NCBI RefSeq assembly: GCF_003814875.1 | Contig: NZ_RKQF01000001.1 | Span: 3,720,001-3,784,000 of the forward strand | Source: Streptomyces sp. Ag109_O5-1 | GTDB taxonomy: Bacteria; Actinomycetota; Actinomycetes; Streptomycetales; Streptomycetaceae | Direction: 5' to 3' | Length of the DNA stretch: 64,000 nucleotides | In this document: one piece after another, positions 41,344 through 49,376 of the stretch | How positions within the stretch are numbered: the stretch's first letter is position 1 | Layout: every line of letters begins with the position of its first letter | Notes under the pieces: model-generated | Seen by the model: only the letters and a program-made list of their open reading frames with translations | Told to the model about the DNA's origin: nothing | The model's database searches: none | Position numbers and translations under genes: made by a program

Positions 41344-42669
41344 ATGGGCCCAATGCAACAGCCGCCGCGGTTGCCCGGAGGCAGCTTCGCGGCCTGGAGT
41401 CATGACCGGCTGGCGGTGGCGCGCCGCGGTGCCGAAGAGTGCGGGGACATCTGGCAGCTGGAGCCGGGGGTCTATGTGGCCGCCTCGGCCGGGCCGTGCG
41501 AGGACGTCCTGCGCCGCGCGCGGGATTTCCCCAAGGCATCCGCACCTCTTTTCCCGCCGTTGAAGCCGTCGAGCACGGCACCGACGTCCGAGGAGCGTGC
41601 GCACGCCCACGCCGCCCGTATGCGCGGACTGCGCTCGCAGGCGGTCGCGGCCCGGATCGGCGAGATCGCGCCCGGGGCCGCCCGATTCGCCGACCAGTGG
41701 CCCACGGACCAGGACGTCGAGGTTCTGCCACTCGTACGGCACGCCCTGGCGGAGATCGGCCTGCGCTACCTCTTCTCCGAAGACGCTCCGGCCCTGCTGC
41801 CCTTCGCCGCGCGGCTCTTCCTGGCCCGGGAGGTGCTCGCCAGCCCCTCGCGCTGGGTGTGGCCACGCTGGGTCCCCACACCGGCACGGCGGTACCGCAC
41901 CCGGCAGCAGGTCGCCTTCACCGACGCGCTGCGGCCCGTCATCCGCCGGCGCCGTTCCCCGGGCCCGCTCGGTGACGACGTGCTGGGACAGATGCTCCAG
42001 CCCTCCCCCCACTACGGCCTGCTGCCGGAGGAGGCCGCCCTCGACACTCTCCCCGGAATCACCGTCGCCACCTTCGAAGCACCCTCCCGGGCAGCCGGAT
42101 GGATCCTGCTCCACCTGGCCCGGTACCCCCAGGCAGCGGACCGCGTCGCGGCCGAAGCCGCCCTGCTGCCCGCGGACCCGGCCGCGACGACGAGCGAACA
42201 CCTCGAAAGCCTGCGGTACACCCAGGCACTGGTGCGCGAGGTGCTCCGACTGCACCCGCCGAGCTGGCTGCTGACCCGGCAGGCCAGGCACCGGACCCAG
42301 GTCGCCGGCTACACCATCGACGCCGGGTCCACCGTTCTCGTCTGCCCCTACACCGCCCACCGCGACGCGCGGGAACACCCCGAGCCGGACCGGTTCCGGC
42401 CCGAGCGCTGGCTCGATGAAGCGGACTCGCCGGCGACGACCGGGGCCTTCCTCTCCTTCGGTACCGGGCCGCACGGCTGCGAGGGGGCCGCCCTGGCCAC
42501 TGCGATGCTGACGCTCCTGACCGCGCAGACCGCCCGCCGCCACCAGTTGAGCGAGCCGCCCGGACCGGAGCCCAGCCACCAGGTCACCACCTTCGTCGGT
42601 CTCGCGACCGCCGGCCTGCGGCTGCGTGCCACCTTGCGTGAGAACGCCGTTCCGTACCCGCTGGGATGA
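41344..42669 (+). CDS. Cytochrome P450 following the small peptide gene
   Basis: This soluble 441-residue P450 has the K-helix E-x-x-R in LVREVLRLHPPSW and the heme loop FLSFGTGPHGCEGAALA with the Cys ligand. PDRFRPERWLD is the usual segment before the heme loop. The I-helix reads ITVATFEAPSRAAGW: the normal A-G-x-[D/E]-T oxygen-activation motif is absent, with Glu-Ala-Pro-Ser in its place. P450s that couple aromatic side chains often depart here. No redox partner gene is adjacent. It is in line with the peptide gene, which suggests that peptide as substrate (inference). Confidence 0.85.
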   Translation: MGPMQQPPRLPGGSFAAWSHDRLAVARRGAEECGDIWQLEPGVYVAASAGPCEDVLRRARDFPKASAPLFPPLKPSSTAPTSEERAHAHAARMRGLRSQAVAARIGEIAPGAARFADQWPTDQDVEVLPLVRHALAEIGLRYLFSEDAPALLPFAARLFLAREVLASPSRWVWPRWVPTPARRYRTRQQVAFTDALRPVIRRRRSPGPLGDDVLGQMLQPSPHYGLLPEEAALDTLPGITVATFEAPSRAAGWILLHLARYPQAADRVAAEAALLPADPAATTSEHLESLRYTQALVREVLRLHPPSWLLTRQARHRTQVAGYTIDAGSTVLVCPYTAHRDAREHPEPDRFRPERWLDEADSPATTGAFLSFGTGPHGCEGAALATAMLTLLTAQTARRHQLSEPPGPEPSHQVTTFVGLATAGLRLRATLRENAVPYPLG

Positions 42670-42707
42670 CCGGCTCCTGGTCGGCGCATCCTGCCCGCCC
42701 TCCTCCG

Positions 42708-43940
42708 TCACCAGGTCACAGGCAGGGTGCGCGGTCCGCGGATCAGGCCCTGGCGCTGGAACTCGACCTCCTCGGGGGGTACGGCCAGACGGATGCCGGG
42801 GAAGCGGGCGAGGACCGAGCCGATCATGATCTCGGCCTCCATACGCGCCATGATCGCGGCCATGCAGTGGTGGGGGCCGTGCCCGAAGGCCAGATGGGGG
42901 CCGTTCGAGCGGTCGAAGTCCAGGGTGTCGGGGTCGGGGAAGACCGCGGGGTCGCGGTTGGCGGCGACATACGCGCTGTAGACGACCTCGCCGGCCCGGA
43001 TCAGCTGGCCGCCGACCTCCACGTCCTCGACGGCGACGCGCGGGATGCCGACGCCGTTGCGGTGCGGGACGTAGCGGAAGAGTTCGTCCACGGCCTTGGG
43101 CAGCAGCTCCGGCTCGCGGCGCAGCCGGTCCAGGTGGCCGGGCCGGGTGAGCAGCGCGTACATCATCGAGCCGCTGTTGTTGCGGACCGCGTGCCCACCG
43201 CTGACCTGGATGGAGGTGGCCAGGGAGATCGCCTCGTCGTCGGTGATCTCACCCTCGGCCGCGGCCAGCGCCAGCACACCGGCGAGGTCGTCGCGGGGTT
43301 CCTCGCGGCGGCTCCGGAGCAGCTCGGCGAGCCGGGCCCGGGTGGCCCGCGCGGCCTGCCTGGCACGGTCCTCGGCGTCGGCGCCCGCGGACAGCAGGGC
43401 CTCGCCGGTCGCCGCCCAGCGGTGCCAGTCCTTCTCGTCGACGCCGAGGAAGTCACGGACCACCGCGATCGGGAAGGGGCCGTGCAGATGCTCCATCAGA
43501 TCGGCCGGCGGCCCCGCGTCCTCCATCACGTCCAGGAGTTCGGCGGCCCTGCGTTCGGCCATCGGCCGCAGCCGCTGCATGGCCCTGCCGGTGAAGGCGC
43601 GGGCGACGACCCGGCGCAGCCGGTTGTGCCCGGGCGGGTCGATGTACTGCAGGCCCGCCGTCTGCGAGGCCACGGGCACCGGCCGCATGCTGGTGATGTC
43701 ACGGCCGGCGACGGCTTCCCGGGAGAAGCGGGGGTCGGAGGTGACGAAGCGGACGTCCTCGTACCGGGTGACCAGCCAGGCGTGCCCCTCGCCGTGCCCG
43801 AGCCTGATCCGTGCGACCGGCTCCTCGCGGAGCAGCTCGTCCAGGAACGGGTCGGGGTCGAGCGCGGGCAGGTCGTCGACGGGCCAGAACCGCACCGGCG
43901 GAGGAGGCGGGGTGGCGGCCTGGGCCGGGTCGAGGGGCAT
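42708..43940 (-). CDS. Cytochrome P450, convergent to the first
   Basis: This 410-residue actinobacterial-type P450 has the K-helix VDELFRYVPH and the heme loop LAFGHGPHHCMAAIMARME. The I-helix reads VSGGHAVRNNSGSMM, where the usual AGHETT threonine is replaced by an A-V-R-N-N run. It ends 38 bases from the other P450 gene, tail to tail. The ATG at 43940 follows GGGAG with seven bases spacing; an upstream in-frame ATG at 44033 lacks a site. It may act on the same peptide as its neighbour or be an unrelated oxidase; the sequence does not decide. Confidence 0.85.
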   Translation of the reverse strand: MPLDPAQAATPPPPPVRFWPVDDLPALDPDPFLDELLREEPVARIRLGHGEGHAWLVTRYEDVRFVTSDPRFSREAVAGRDITSMRPVPVASQTAGLQYIDPPGHNRLRRVVARAFTGRAMQRLRPMAERRAAELLDVMEDAGPPADLMEHLHGPFPIAVVRDFLGVDEKDWHRWAATGEALLSAGADAEDRARQAARATRARLAELLRSRREEPRDDLAGVLALAAAEGEITDDEAISLATSIQVSGGHAVRNNSGSMMYALLTRPGHLDRLRREPELLPKAVDELFRYVPHRNGVGIPRVAVEDVEVGGQLIRAGEVVYSAYVAANRDPAVFPDPDTLDFDRSNGPHLAFGHGPHHCMAAIMARMEAEIMIGSVLARFPGIRLAVPPEEVEFQRQGLIRGPRTLPVTW

Positions 43941-44051
43941 GGGCACACTCCCTGCACGCACGTCGGAGGACGGAGCATCCTCACAGGGAGTCTGCCTCCC
44001 GCCGGTGTGCCCGTGCGATTTCTGCTGCGGCATCCGGGGCCGAGATGCCGA

Positions 44052-44083
44052 CGAGCCCCCGCCCTGTGGAGGACGGGGGCTCG
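44052..44083 (-). terminator. Terminator of the cdsA operon
   Basis: CGAGCCCCCG (44052-44061) and CGGGGGCTCG (44074-44083) form a perfect 10-bp stem. It sits after cdsA and before the P450 gene on the same strand, insulating the two. Confidence 0.7.
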
Positions 44084-44112
44084 CCTACGACAGCTCTTGT
44101 ACGGCGGTCAGG

Positions 44113-44163
44113 TTCTTGTACGTCAGCTGTTCTTGTACGTCAGCTGTTCTTGTACGTCAGCTG
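44113..44163. repeat. Three perfect 17-bp tandem repeats across the cdsA stop codon
   Basis: TTCTTGTACGTCAGCTG occurs three times without gap (44113-44129, 44130-44146, 44147-44163). The cdsA TGA at 44157-44159 lies in the third copy. A degenerate fourth copy is seen near 44094. Confidence 0.9.
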
Positions 44164-45548
44164 CTGCCGACGAACAACACCATCAGCAGCCACACCACCG
44201 GAGCCGTCGGGAGCAGGGAGTCCAGCCGGTCCATGATGCCGCCATGGCCCGGCAGGAGCGTGCCCATGTCCTTGATGCCCAGGTCCCGCTTGATCATGGA
44301 CTCGCCGAGGTCGCCGAGCGTGGCGCTGGCCGCGACCACGAGGCCCAGCAGCAGGCCCTGCCACCAGGTGCCGTCGTCGATCAGGAACTGCATGCACAGC
44401 GCGCCCGCGACCATGGCGAACAGCACCGCACCGACCAGGCCCTCGCGGGTCTTGCCGGGGCTGATGCGCGGGGCGAGCTTGTGGGTGCCGAAGCGCCAGC
44501 CGACCGCGTAGGCGCCGGTGTCGCTGACCACCGTGAGGAGCAGGAAGGTCATGACCCGGAAGGCGCCGTCGTCGGCGGTGAGCATCATCGCGACGAACGT
44601 CGCCAGGAACGGGACGTAGAAGGCCGCGAAGAGGCCCGCCGTGACGTCCTTGAGATAGCCCTCCGGCGGTTCGGTCATCCGCCAGACCAGGACCGCCAGC
44701 CCGGTGAAGGCCAGTGCGACCCAGGCGCCCTCGGCTCCACGGGCATAACCGGCGACCACCATCGCCGCGCCGCCCAGCGCCAGCGGGACGAGCGGCGCCT
44801 TGATGCCCTTGCGCTCCTGGAGCCTGCTGGTGAGCTCCCACAGGCCCACCACCACCGCGACCGCCACCACGCCGACGAAGACGGCCTTGACGACGAACAG
44901 GGACGCCACGATCACGACACCCAGTCCGACGCCGACCCCTATGGCCGCACCCAGGTCGCGACCCGCGCTTTTCTTCTGCGGCGCGGGCGCCGGCTGTGGG
45001 GCGTCGGGCATGGGCTCCGGATTCTGCGGCGCCGCCGCGTGAGGCAGGGGCTGCGCCGACGAGGTGTCGTTGCGGAACGTGCCGTCGCGGAACGTCCCGT
45101 CGCGGAACGTCCCGTCGCGGAACAAGGGGCCGCTCAGCCGAGCGGCCCCCCGGTCGTCGTCCTGGTCTCCGCCGTACTCGGATACGTCGTCGGGCACGAT
45201 GGGCATGGGGCGAGTCTGCTGCGCGTCATGCGCATCGTACGCGGGACCCGCCGGGGCGGCTCCCTGGACGTGCCCCTGACCGTAGCCATGGGCATGGCCG
45301 TGGTCGTAACCCTGACCGGGACCGTGTCCATGGCCCTGGACCTGGCTCTGGCCGTACCCCTGACCGGGCACGTACCCGTGGCCGGGGACCTGCCCCTGGC
45401 CCTGGTCGTACCCCTGACCGGGGTCGTACCCCCGGCCGGTGCCCTGATCGGTCGGCCCCCAGTACCCGGCCGGTGCGTCGGCCTGCCCGGCCTGCGGTCC
45501 CGCCTGCGGCCCGGCGTGTGGCGGCGCTCCCCAGGATGAGTCGTTCAT
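44157..45548 (-). CDS. cdsA: Phosphatidate cytidylyltransferase with a long disordered N-terminus
   Basis: This membrane enzyme makes CDP-diacylglycerol from phosphatidic acid and CTP for phospholipid synthesis. The last 270 residues have about eight helices and the CDS signature SMIKRDLGIKDMGTLLPGHG followed by GIMDRLDSLL. The first 180 residues are a disordered tail rich in Gly, Gln, Tyr and His with PGQGYDQGQ-like repeats, plus four FRDGT-type repeats encoded by a 15-bp tandem repeat near 45068-45125. The total of 463 residues far exceeds the usual 270-300. The ATG at 45548 overlaps the frr stop (TGATG), so translation is coupled. Confidence 0.9.
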   Translation of the reverse strand: MNDSSWGAPPHAGPQAGPQAGQADAPAGYWGPTDQGTGRGYDPGQGYDQGQGQVPGHGYVPGQGYGQSQVQGHGHGPGQGYDHGHAHGYGQGHVQGAAPAGPAYDAHDAQQTRPMPIVPDDVSEYGGDQDDDRGAARLSGPLFRDGTFRDGTFRDGTFRNDTSSAQPLPHAAAPQNPEPMPDAPQPAPAPQKKSAGRDLGAAIGVGVGLGVVIVASLFVVKAVFVGVVAVAVVVGLWELTSRLQERKGIKAPLVPLALGGAAMVVAGYARGAEGAWVALAFTGLAVLVWRMTEPPEGYLKDVTAGLFAAFYVPFLATFVAMMLTADDGAFRVMTFLLLTVVSDTGAYAVGWRFGTHKLAPRISPGKTREGLVGAVLFAMVAGALCMQFLIDDGTWWQGLLLGLVVAASATLGDLGESMIKRDLGIKDMGTLLPGHGGIMDRLDSLLPTAPVVWLLMVLFVGSS

Positions 45549-46108
45549 CAGACTTCGAGAAGCTCCGCTTCCTTGTGCTTGAGGAGCTCGTCCACCTGCG
45601 CGACGTACTTCGCGGTGAGGTCGTCGAGCTCCTTCTCGGCGCGACGGCCCTCGTCCTCGCCGACCTCGCCGTCCTTGATCAGCTTGTCGATCGCGTCCTT
45701 GGCCTTGCGGCGGACGGAACGGATGGAGACCCGGGAGTCCTCCGCCTTGCCCTTGGCGACCTTGATGTAGTCGCGGCGGCGCTCCTCGGTGAGCTCGGGG
45801 AACACCACACGGATGATGTTGCCGTCGTTGCTCGGGTTGACGCCCAGGTCCGAGTCGCGGATGGCCTGCTCGATGTTGCGCAGGGCCGTCTTGTCGAACG
45901 GGGTCACGACCGCCATGCGCGGTTCCGGCACGGAGAACGAGGCCAGCTGGTTGATCGGCGTCGGCGCGCCGTAGTAGTCGGCCACGATCTTGTTGAACAT
46001 CGCCGGGTGCGCACGGCCGGTGCGGATCGCGGCGAAGTCCTCCTTGGCGACCACGACGGCCTTCTCCATCTTCTCCTCGGCCTCGAGGAGGGTCTCTTCG
46101 ATCACCAC
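45548..46108 (-). CDS. frr: Ribosome recycling factor
   Basis: This 186-residue factor, with EF-G, splits ribosomes after termination. Family segments are VVAKEDFAAIRTGRAHP, NQLASFSVPEPRMAVVTPFD, LGVNPSNDGNIIRVVFPELT, and EERRRDYIKVAKGKAEDSRV. It starts with GTG. It belongs to the conserved rpsB-tsf-pyrH-frr-cdsA block, 144 bases downstream of pyrH. Confidence 0.95.
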   Translation of the reverse strand: MVIEETLLEAEEKMEKAVVVAKEDFAAIRTGRAHPAMFNKIVADYYGAPTPINQLASFSVPEPRMAVVTPFDKTALRNIEQAIRDSDLGVNPSNDGNIIRVVFPELTEERRRDYIKVAKGKAEDSRVSIRSVRRKAKDAIDKLIKDGEVGEDEGRRAEKELDDLTAKYVAQVDELLKHKEAELLEV

Positions 46109-46252
46109 TTGCTCCTGCGTGTCTTGAGTAAGGCCCGGCTGCGGTTCCGTTGGCGGGGCGGCGGCCGGCTGCGTCGCGTCTTCTTTCCTGAACGGTTCCC
46201 GACCGGCAGGACATTGTCCATCCCCCGGTCAGGGTGCGTCAGGCGTTGTCGG

Positions 46253-47011
46253 TCAGGCCCGGCTGCCCTGGTCACCCACCAGCGTGCCGATCTTCTCACC
46301 CTTGACGGCGCGCGCGATATTGCCCTCCGCCAGCAGCTCGAACACGAGGATCGGCAGCTTGTTGTCGCGGCAGAGGGTGATCGCGGTGGCGTCGGCGACC
46401 TTGAGCTCGCGGGTGATGACCTCGCCGTAGCCGAGGGAGTCGAACTTGACGGCGTCGGGGTTGGTCTTGGGGTCGGAGTCGTAGACCCCGTCCACGCCGT
46501 TCTTGCCCATGAGCAGCGCCTCGGCGTCGATCTCCAGGGCGCGCTGGGCGGCGGTGGTGTCGGTGGAGAAGTACGGCATGCCCATACCGGCGCCGAAGAT
46601 GACCACGCGGCCCTTCTCCAGGTGGCGCACGGCGCGCAGCGGGATGTACGGCTCGGCGACCTGCCCCATGGTGATCGCGGTCTGCACCCGGCTGTCGATG
46701 CCCTCCTTCTCCAGGAAGTCCTGGAGGGCGAGGCAGTTCATCACGGTGCCGAGCATGCCCATGTAGTCGGACCGGGCCCGGTCCATGCCGCGCTGCTGGA
46801 GTTCGGCGCCGCGGAAGAAGTTGCCGCCGCCGATGACGACGGCGACCTGCGCGCCGTCCCGCACGACGGCCGCGATCTCGCGGGCGATCTTGTGCACCAC
46901 GTCGGGGTCCACGCCCAGGCCGCCGCCACCGGAGAAGGCCTCTCCGGACAGCTTCAGCAGAAACCGGCCGTGTACTTTGCCGTCGTCGCTCTTCTGGGCT
47001 TTGGTGGTCAT
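46253..47011 (-). CDS. pyrH: UMP kinase
   Basis: This 252-residue amino-acid-kinase-fold enzyme phosphorylates UMP to UDP in pyrimidine synthesis. FLLKLSGEAFSGGGGLGVD gives the ATP-binding Lys and Gly loop. VVIGGGNFFRG, DYMGMLGTVMNCLAL and VIFGAGMGMPYFSTDTTAA are the UMP and allosteric segments, and GVDGVYDSDPK is the ATP lid. The ATG at 47011 has GGGATCTCC upstream, a weak site. A hairpin between tsf and pyrH probably reduces read-through. Confidence 0.95.
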   Translation of the reverse strand: MTTKAQKSDDGKVHGRFLLKLSGEAFSGGGGLGVDPDVVHKIAREIAAVVRDGAQVAVVIGGGNFFRGAELQQRGMDRARSDYMGMLGTVMNCLALQDFLEKEGIDSRVQTAITMGQVAEPYIPLRAVRHLEKGRVVIFGAGMGMPYFSTDTTAAQRALEIDAEALLMGKNGVDGVYDSDPKTNPDAVKFDSLGYGEVITRELKVADATAITLCRDNKLPILVFELLAEGNIARAVKGEKIGTLVGDQGSRA

Positions 47012-47049
47012 GGAGATCCCGCCTCTTTCACGTGGTGCACATACGAAGA

Positions 47050-47100
47050 AGGCCATTGCCGGTGGGGTCGCTTTTCGCTGCCCATGCGCGGCAATGGCCT
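47050..47100 (-). terminator. Hairpin between tsf and pyrH
   Basis: AGGCCATTGCCG (47050-47061) and CGGCAATGGCCT (47089-47100) form a perfect 12-bp stem with a 27-base loop. It probably ends most tsf transcripts and attenuates pyrH. Confidence 0.6.
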
Positions 47101-47218
47101 CCTCGTCAGATCTGCCGCCGTCCGTCACGCCCTGGGTGTGGCGGTGCGTACGGACGACTGCTGTCGGCCGACCCTATCGGGATTTCCCCGCGGGTCGCGC
47201 GTCGATCGCGGTACGGAC

Positions 47219-48055
47219 TCAGATGCCGACCTTGATGCGCGCGAAGCGCTTCAGGGTGACACCGGCCTCGTCCAGGACCTTCTGGACCGACTTCTTGTTG
47301 TCGATGGCGTACGGCTGGCCGAGCAGCGTGGCGTCCTTGAAGAAGCCGTTGAGACGACCCTCGACGATCTTGGCGATCGCGGCCTCGGGCTTGCCCTCGG
47401 CGCGGGTGGTCTCCTCGGCGACGCGGCGCTCGGACTCGACGACGTCGGCCGGCACGTCCTCCTTGGCGAGGTACTTCGGCGCGAAGGCGGCGATGTGCTG
47501 GGCGACGCCCTTGGCGACCTCGGCGTTCGGCTTGTCCAGCTCGACGAGGACACCGATCTGCGGGGGCAGGTCGGGCATCGTGCGGTGCATGTACGCGGTC
47601 ACGAAGCCGTCGGAGAACTGCGCGAAGCGGTCCAGGACGATCTTCTCGCCGAGGTTGGCGTTGGCCTCGTCCACGAACGCCTGGACGGTCTTGCCGGGCT
47701 CGATCTCGGAGGCGAGCAGGGCCTCCAGGTCGGCCGGGGAGGTCTTGGCGACGTGCTCGGCGATGGTGTTGGCGACGGCCTGGAACTTGTCACCCTTGGC
47801 GACGAAGTCCGTCTCGCACTTCAGCTCGACGATGACGCCGGAGGAGTTGTCGTCGGCGATGATCGAGACCACGGCGCCGTTCTCGGCGGAGCGGCCCTCG
47901 CGCTTGGCGACGCCCTTCTGGCCCTTGATGCGGAGCGCCTCGACAGCCTTGTCGACATCGCCCTCGGCCTCGTCCAGGGCCTTCTTGCAGTCCATCATGC
48001 CGGCGCCGGTGAGCTCGCGGAGCTTCTTGACGTCAGCGGCGGTGTAGTTCGCCAT
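47219..48055 (-). CDS. tsf: Elongation factor Ts
   Basis: This 278-residue factor regenerates EF-Tu-GTP. The N-terminal UBA-like domain (DVKKLRELTGAGMMDCKKAL) and the signature CETDFVAKGDKFQAV are plain, followed by the dimerisation core ending LNGFFKDATLLGQPY. It lies between rpsB and pyrH, with hairpins in both gaps, as expected for a protein needed in larger amounts than the kinase. Confidence 0.95.
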   Translation of the reverse strand: MANYTAADVKKLRELTGAGMMDCKKALDEAEGDVDKAVEALRIKGQKGVAKREGRSAENGAVVSIIADDNSSGVIVELKCETDFVAKGDKFQAVANTIAEHVAKTSPADLEALLASEIEPGKTVQAFVDEANANLGEKIVLDRFAQFSDGFVTAYMHRTMPDLPPQIGVLVELDKPNAEVAKGVAQHIAAFAPKYLAKEDVPADVVESERRVAEETTRAEGKPEAAIAKIVEGRLNGFFKDATLLGQPYAIDNKKSVQKVLDEAGVTLKRFARIKVGI

Positions 48056-48137
48056 GAGTCGTAAGTCTTTCTCGAAGTCGGGAGATCTGCCCGATCCACG
48101 ATCTACACGTAGATGTAGAGCGCGAATCTATGGGTGA

Positions 48138-48174
48138 ACGGCGGGGGCGTTCGGGATGTCGCCGCCCCCGCCGT
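48138..48174 (-). terminator. Hairpin between rpsB and tsf
   Basis: ACGGCGGGGGCG (48138-48149) and CGCCCCCGCCGT (48163-48174) form a perfect 12-bp stem with a 13-base loop in the 132-base gap. It is probably a partial terminator. Confidence 0.6.
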
Positions 48175-48187
48175 CAACGCTGACGGG

Positions 48188-49105
48188 TCAGGCCTGCTCG
48201 GCGTCCGCGGCCGGAGCCTCGGCGGGGGCCTCAGCCGGGGCCTCGGCAGCAACCTCGGCGGGCGCCTCAGCAGCGACCTCGGCGGGCGCCTCGACAGCGG
48301 CCTCGGCGGGCTTCTCCGCCTCGTCGGCCTTCTTCTCGCCCTCGAGCAGGTCACGCTCCCACTCGGCGAGCGGCTCGCCGGCGGCCTTCTCGCCCTTGTC
48401 GCCGGTGGCGACGCGCGAGCGGCTGATGAGGCCCTCGGCGACGGCGTCGGCGATCACGCGGGTGAGCAGGGTGACGGAGCGGATCGCGTCGTCGTTGCCC
48501 GGGATCTTGTAGTCGACCTCGTCAGGGTCGCAGTTGGTGTCGAGGATCGCGACGACCGGAATGTTGAGCTTCCGGGCCTCACCAACGGCGATGTGCTCCT
48601 TCTTGGTGTCCACGATCCAGACGGCGCTGGGCACCTTCTGCATCTCGCGGATACCGCCGAGGGTCTTCTCCAGCTTGGCCTTCTCGCGCGAGAGCACGAG
48701 AAGCTCCTTCTTGGTCAGACCGGACGCGGCGACGTCCTCGAAGTCGATCTGCTCGAGCTCCTTGAGGCGCTGCAGACGCTTGTAGACGGTCGAGAAGTTG
48801 GTGAGCATGCCGCCCAGCCAGCGCTGGTTGACGAAGGGCATGCCGACGCGGGTGGCCTGCTCGGCGATGGCCTCCTGCGCCTGCTTCTTCGTGCCGACGA
48901 ACATGACCGTGCCGCCGTGGGCGACGGTCTCCTTGACGAACTCGTAGGCGCGGTCGATGTACGACAGCGACTGGAGCAGGTCGATGATGTAGATGCCGTT
49001 GCGCTCGGTGAAGATGAAGCGCTTCATCTTCGGGTTCCAGCGACGGGTCTGGTGACCGAAGTGGACGCCGCTCTCCAGCAGCTCCCGCATCGTGACGACG
49101 GCCAT
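48188..49105 (-). CDS. rpsB: 30S ribosomal protein S2
   Basis: This 305-residue protein begins with VVTMRELLESGVHFGHQTRR and has WNPKMKRFIFTERNGIYIID plus the second signature PVVAILDTNCDPDEVDYKIP. The C-terminus carries an Ala/Glu/Pro tail of about 50 residues with repeated AEAPAEVA, a Streptomyces feature. The ATG at 49105 is used because AAGGAG lies six bases upstream; a second ATG at 49111 abuts the site. Confidence 0.95.
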   Translation of the reverse strand: MAVVTMRELLESGVHFGHQTRRWNPKMKRFIFTERNGIYIIDLLQSLSYIDRAYEFVKETVAHGGTVMFVGTKKQAQEAIAEQATRVGMPFVNQRWLGGMLTNFSTVYKRLQRLKELEQIDFEDVAASGLTKKELLVLSREKAKLEKTLGGIREMQKVPSAVWIVDTKKEHIAVGEARKLNIPVVAILDTNCDPDEVDYKIPGNDDAIRSVTLLTRVIADAVAEGLISRSRVATGDKGEKAAGEPLAEWERDLLEGEKKADEAEKPAEAAVEAPAEVAAEAPAEVAAEAPAEAPAEAPAADAEQA

Positions 49106-49376
49106 GGCCATCTCCTTGAATTTCTCGGTTGTGCCGCGGGTACCGGACGGCTCCCGCGCCTGACGCCCGGGTGCGCTGTGCCGCAAAGGACCGAGAAGCG
49201 CTGACTCAGACCGTGTTACCGGCCTGATGTCGGGGCGTGCGAAGTCGACCCGGTGACCCGGATCGCCAAAGGAAGTGTACGGGACCCGCGGGGTACCGGG
49301 TGACGCCACGGTCCACAACCAGGGAGTAATCCACAGGTACCGGCCATGATCCGCGTGGATGGGGGACGGTTCCGTC

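Noticed and set aside
43941..44156. Search for a five-residue biarylitide-type gene (MRYYH-like) ahead of the second P450
   Set aside because: No such pentapeptide ORF with a ribosome-binding site was found on the reverse strand in this interval.
44113..44163. Possible CRISPR array from the three 17-bp repeats
   Set aside because: Repeats are directly adjacent without spacers, only three copies, and no cas genes are near.
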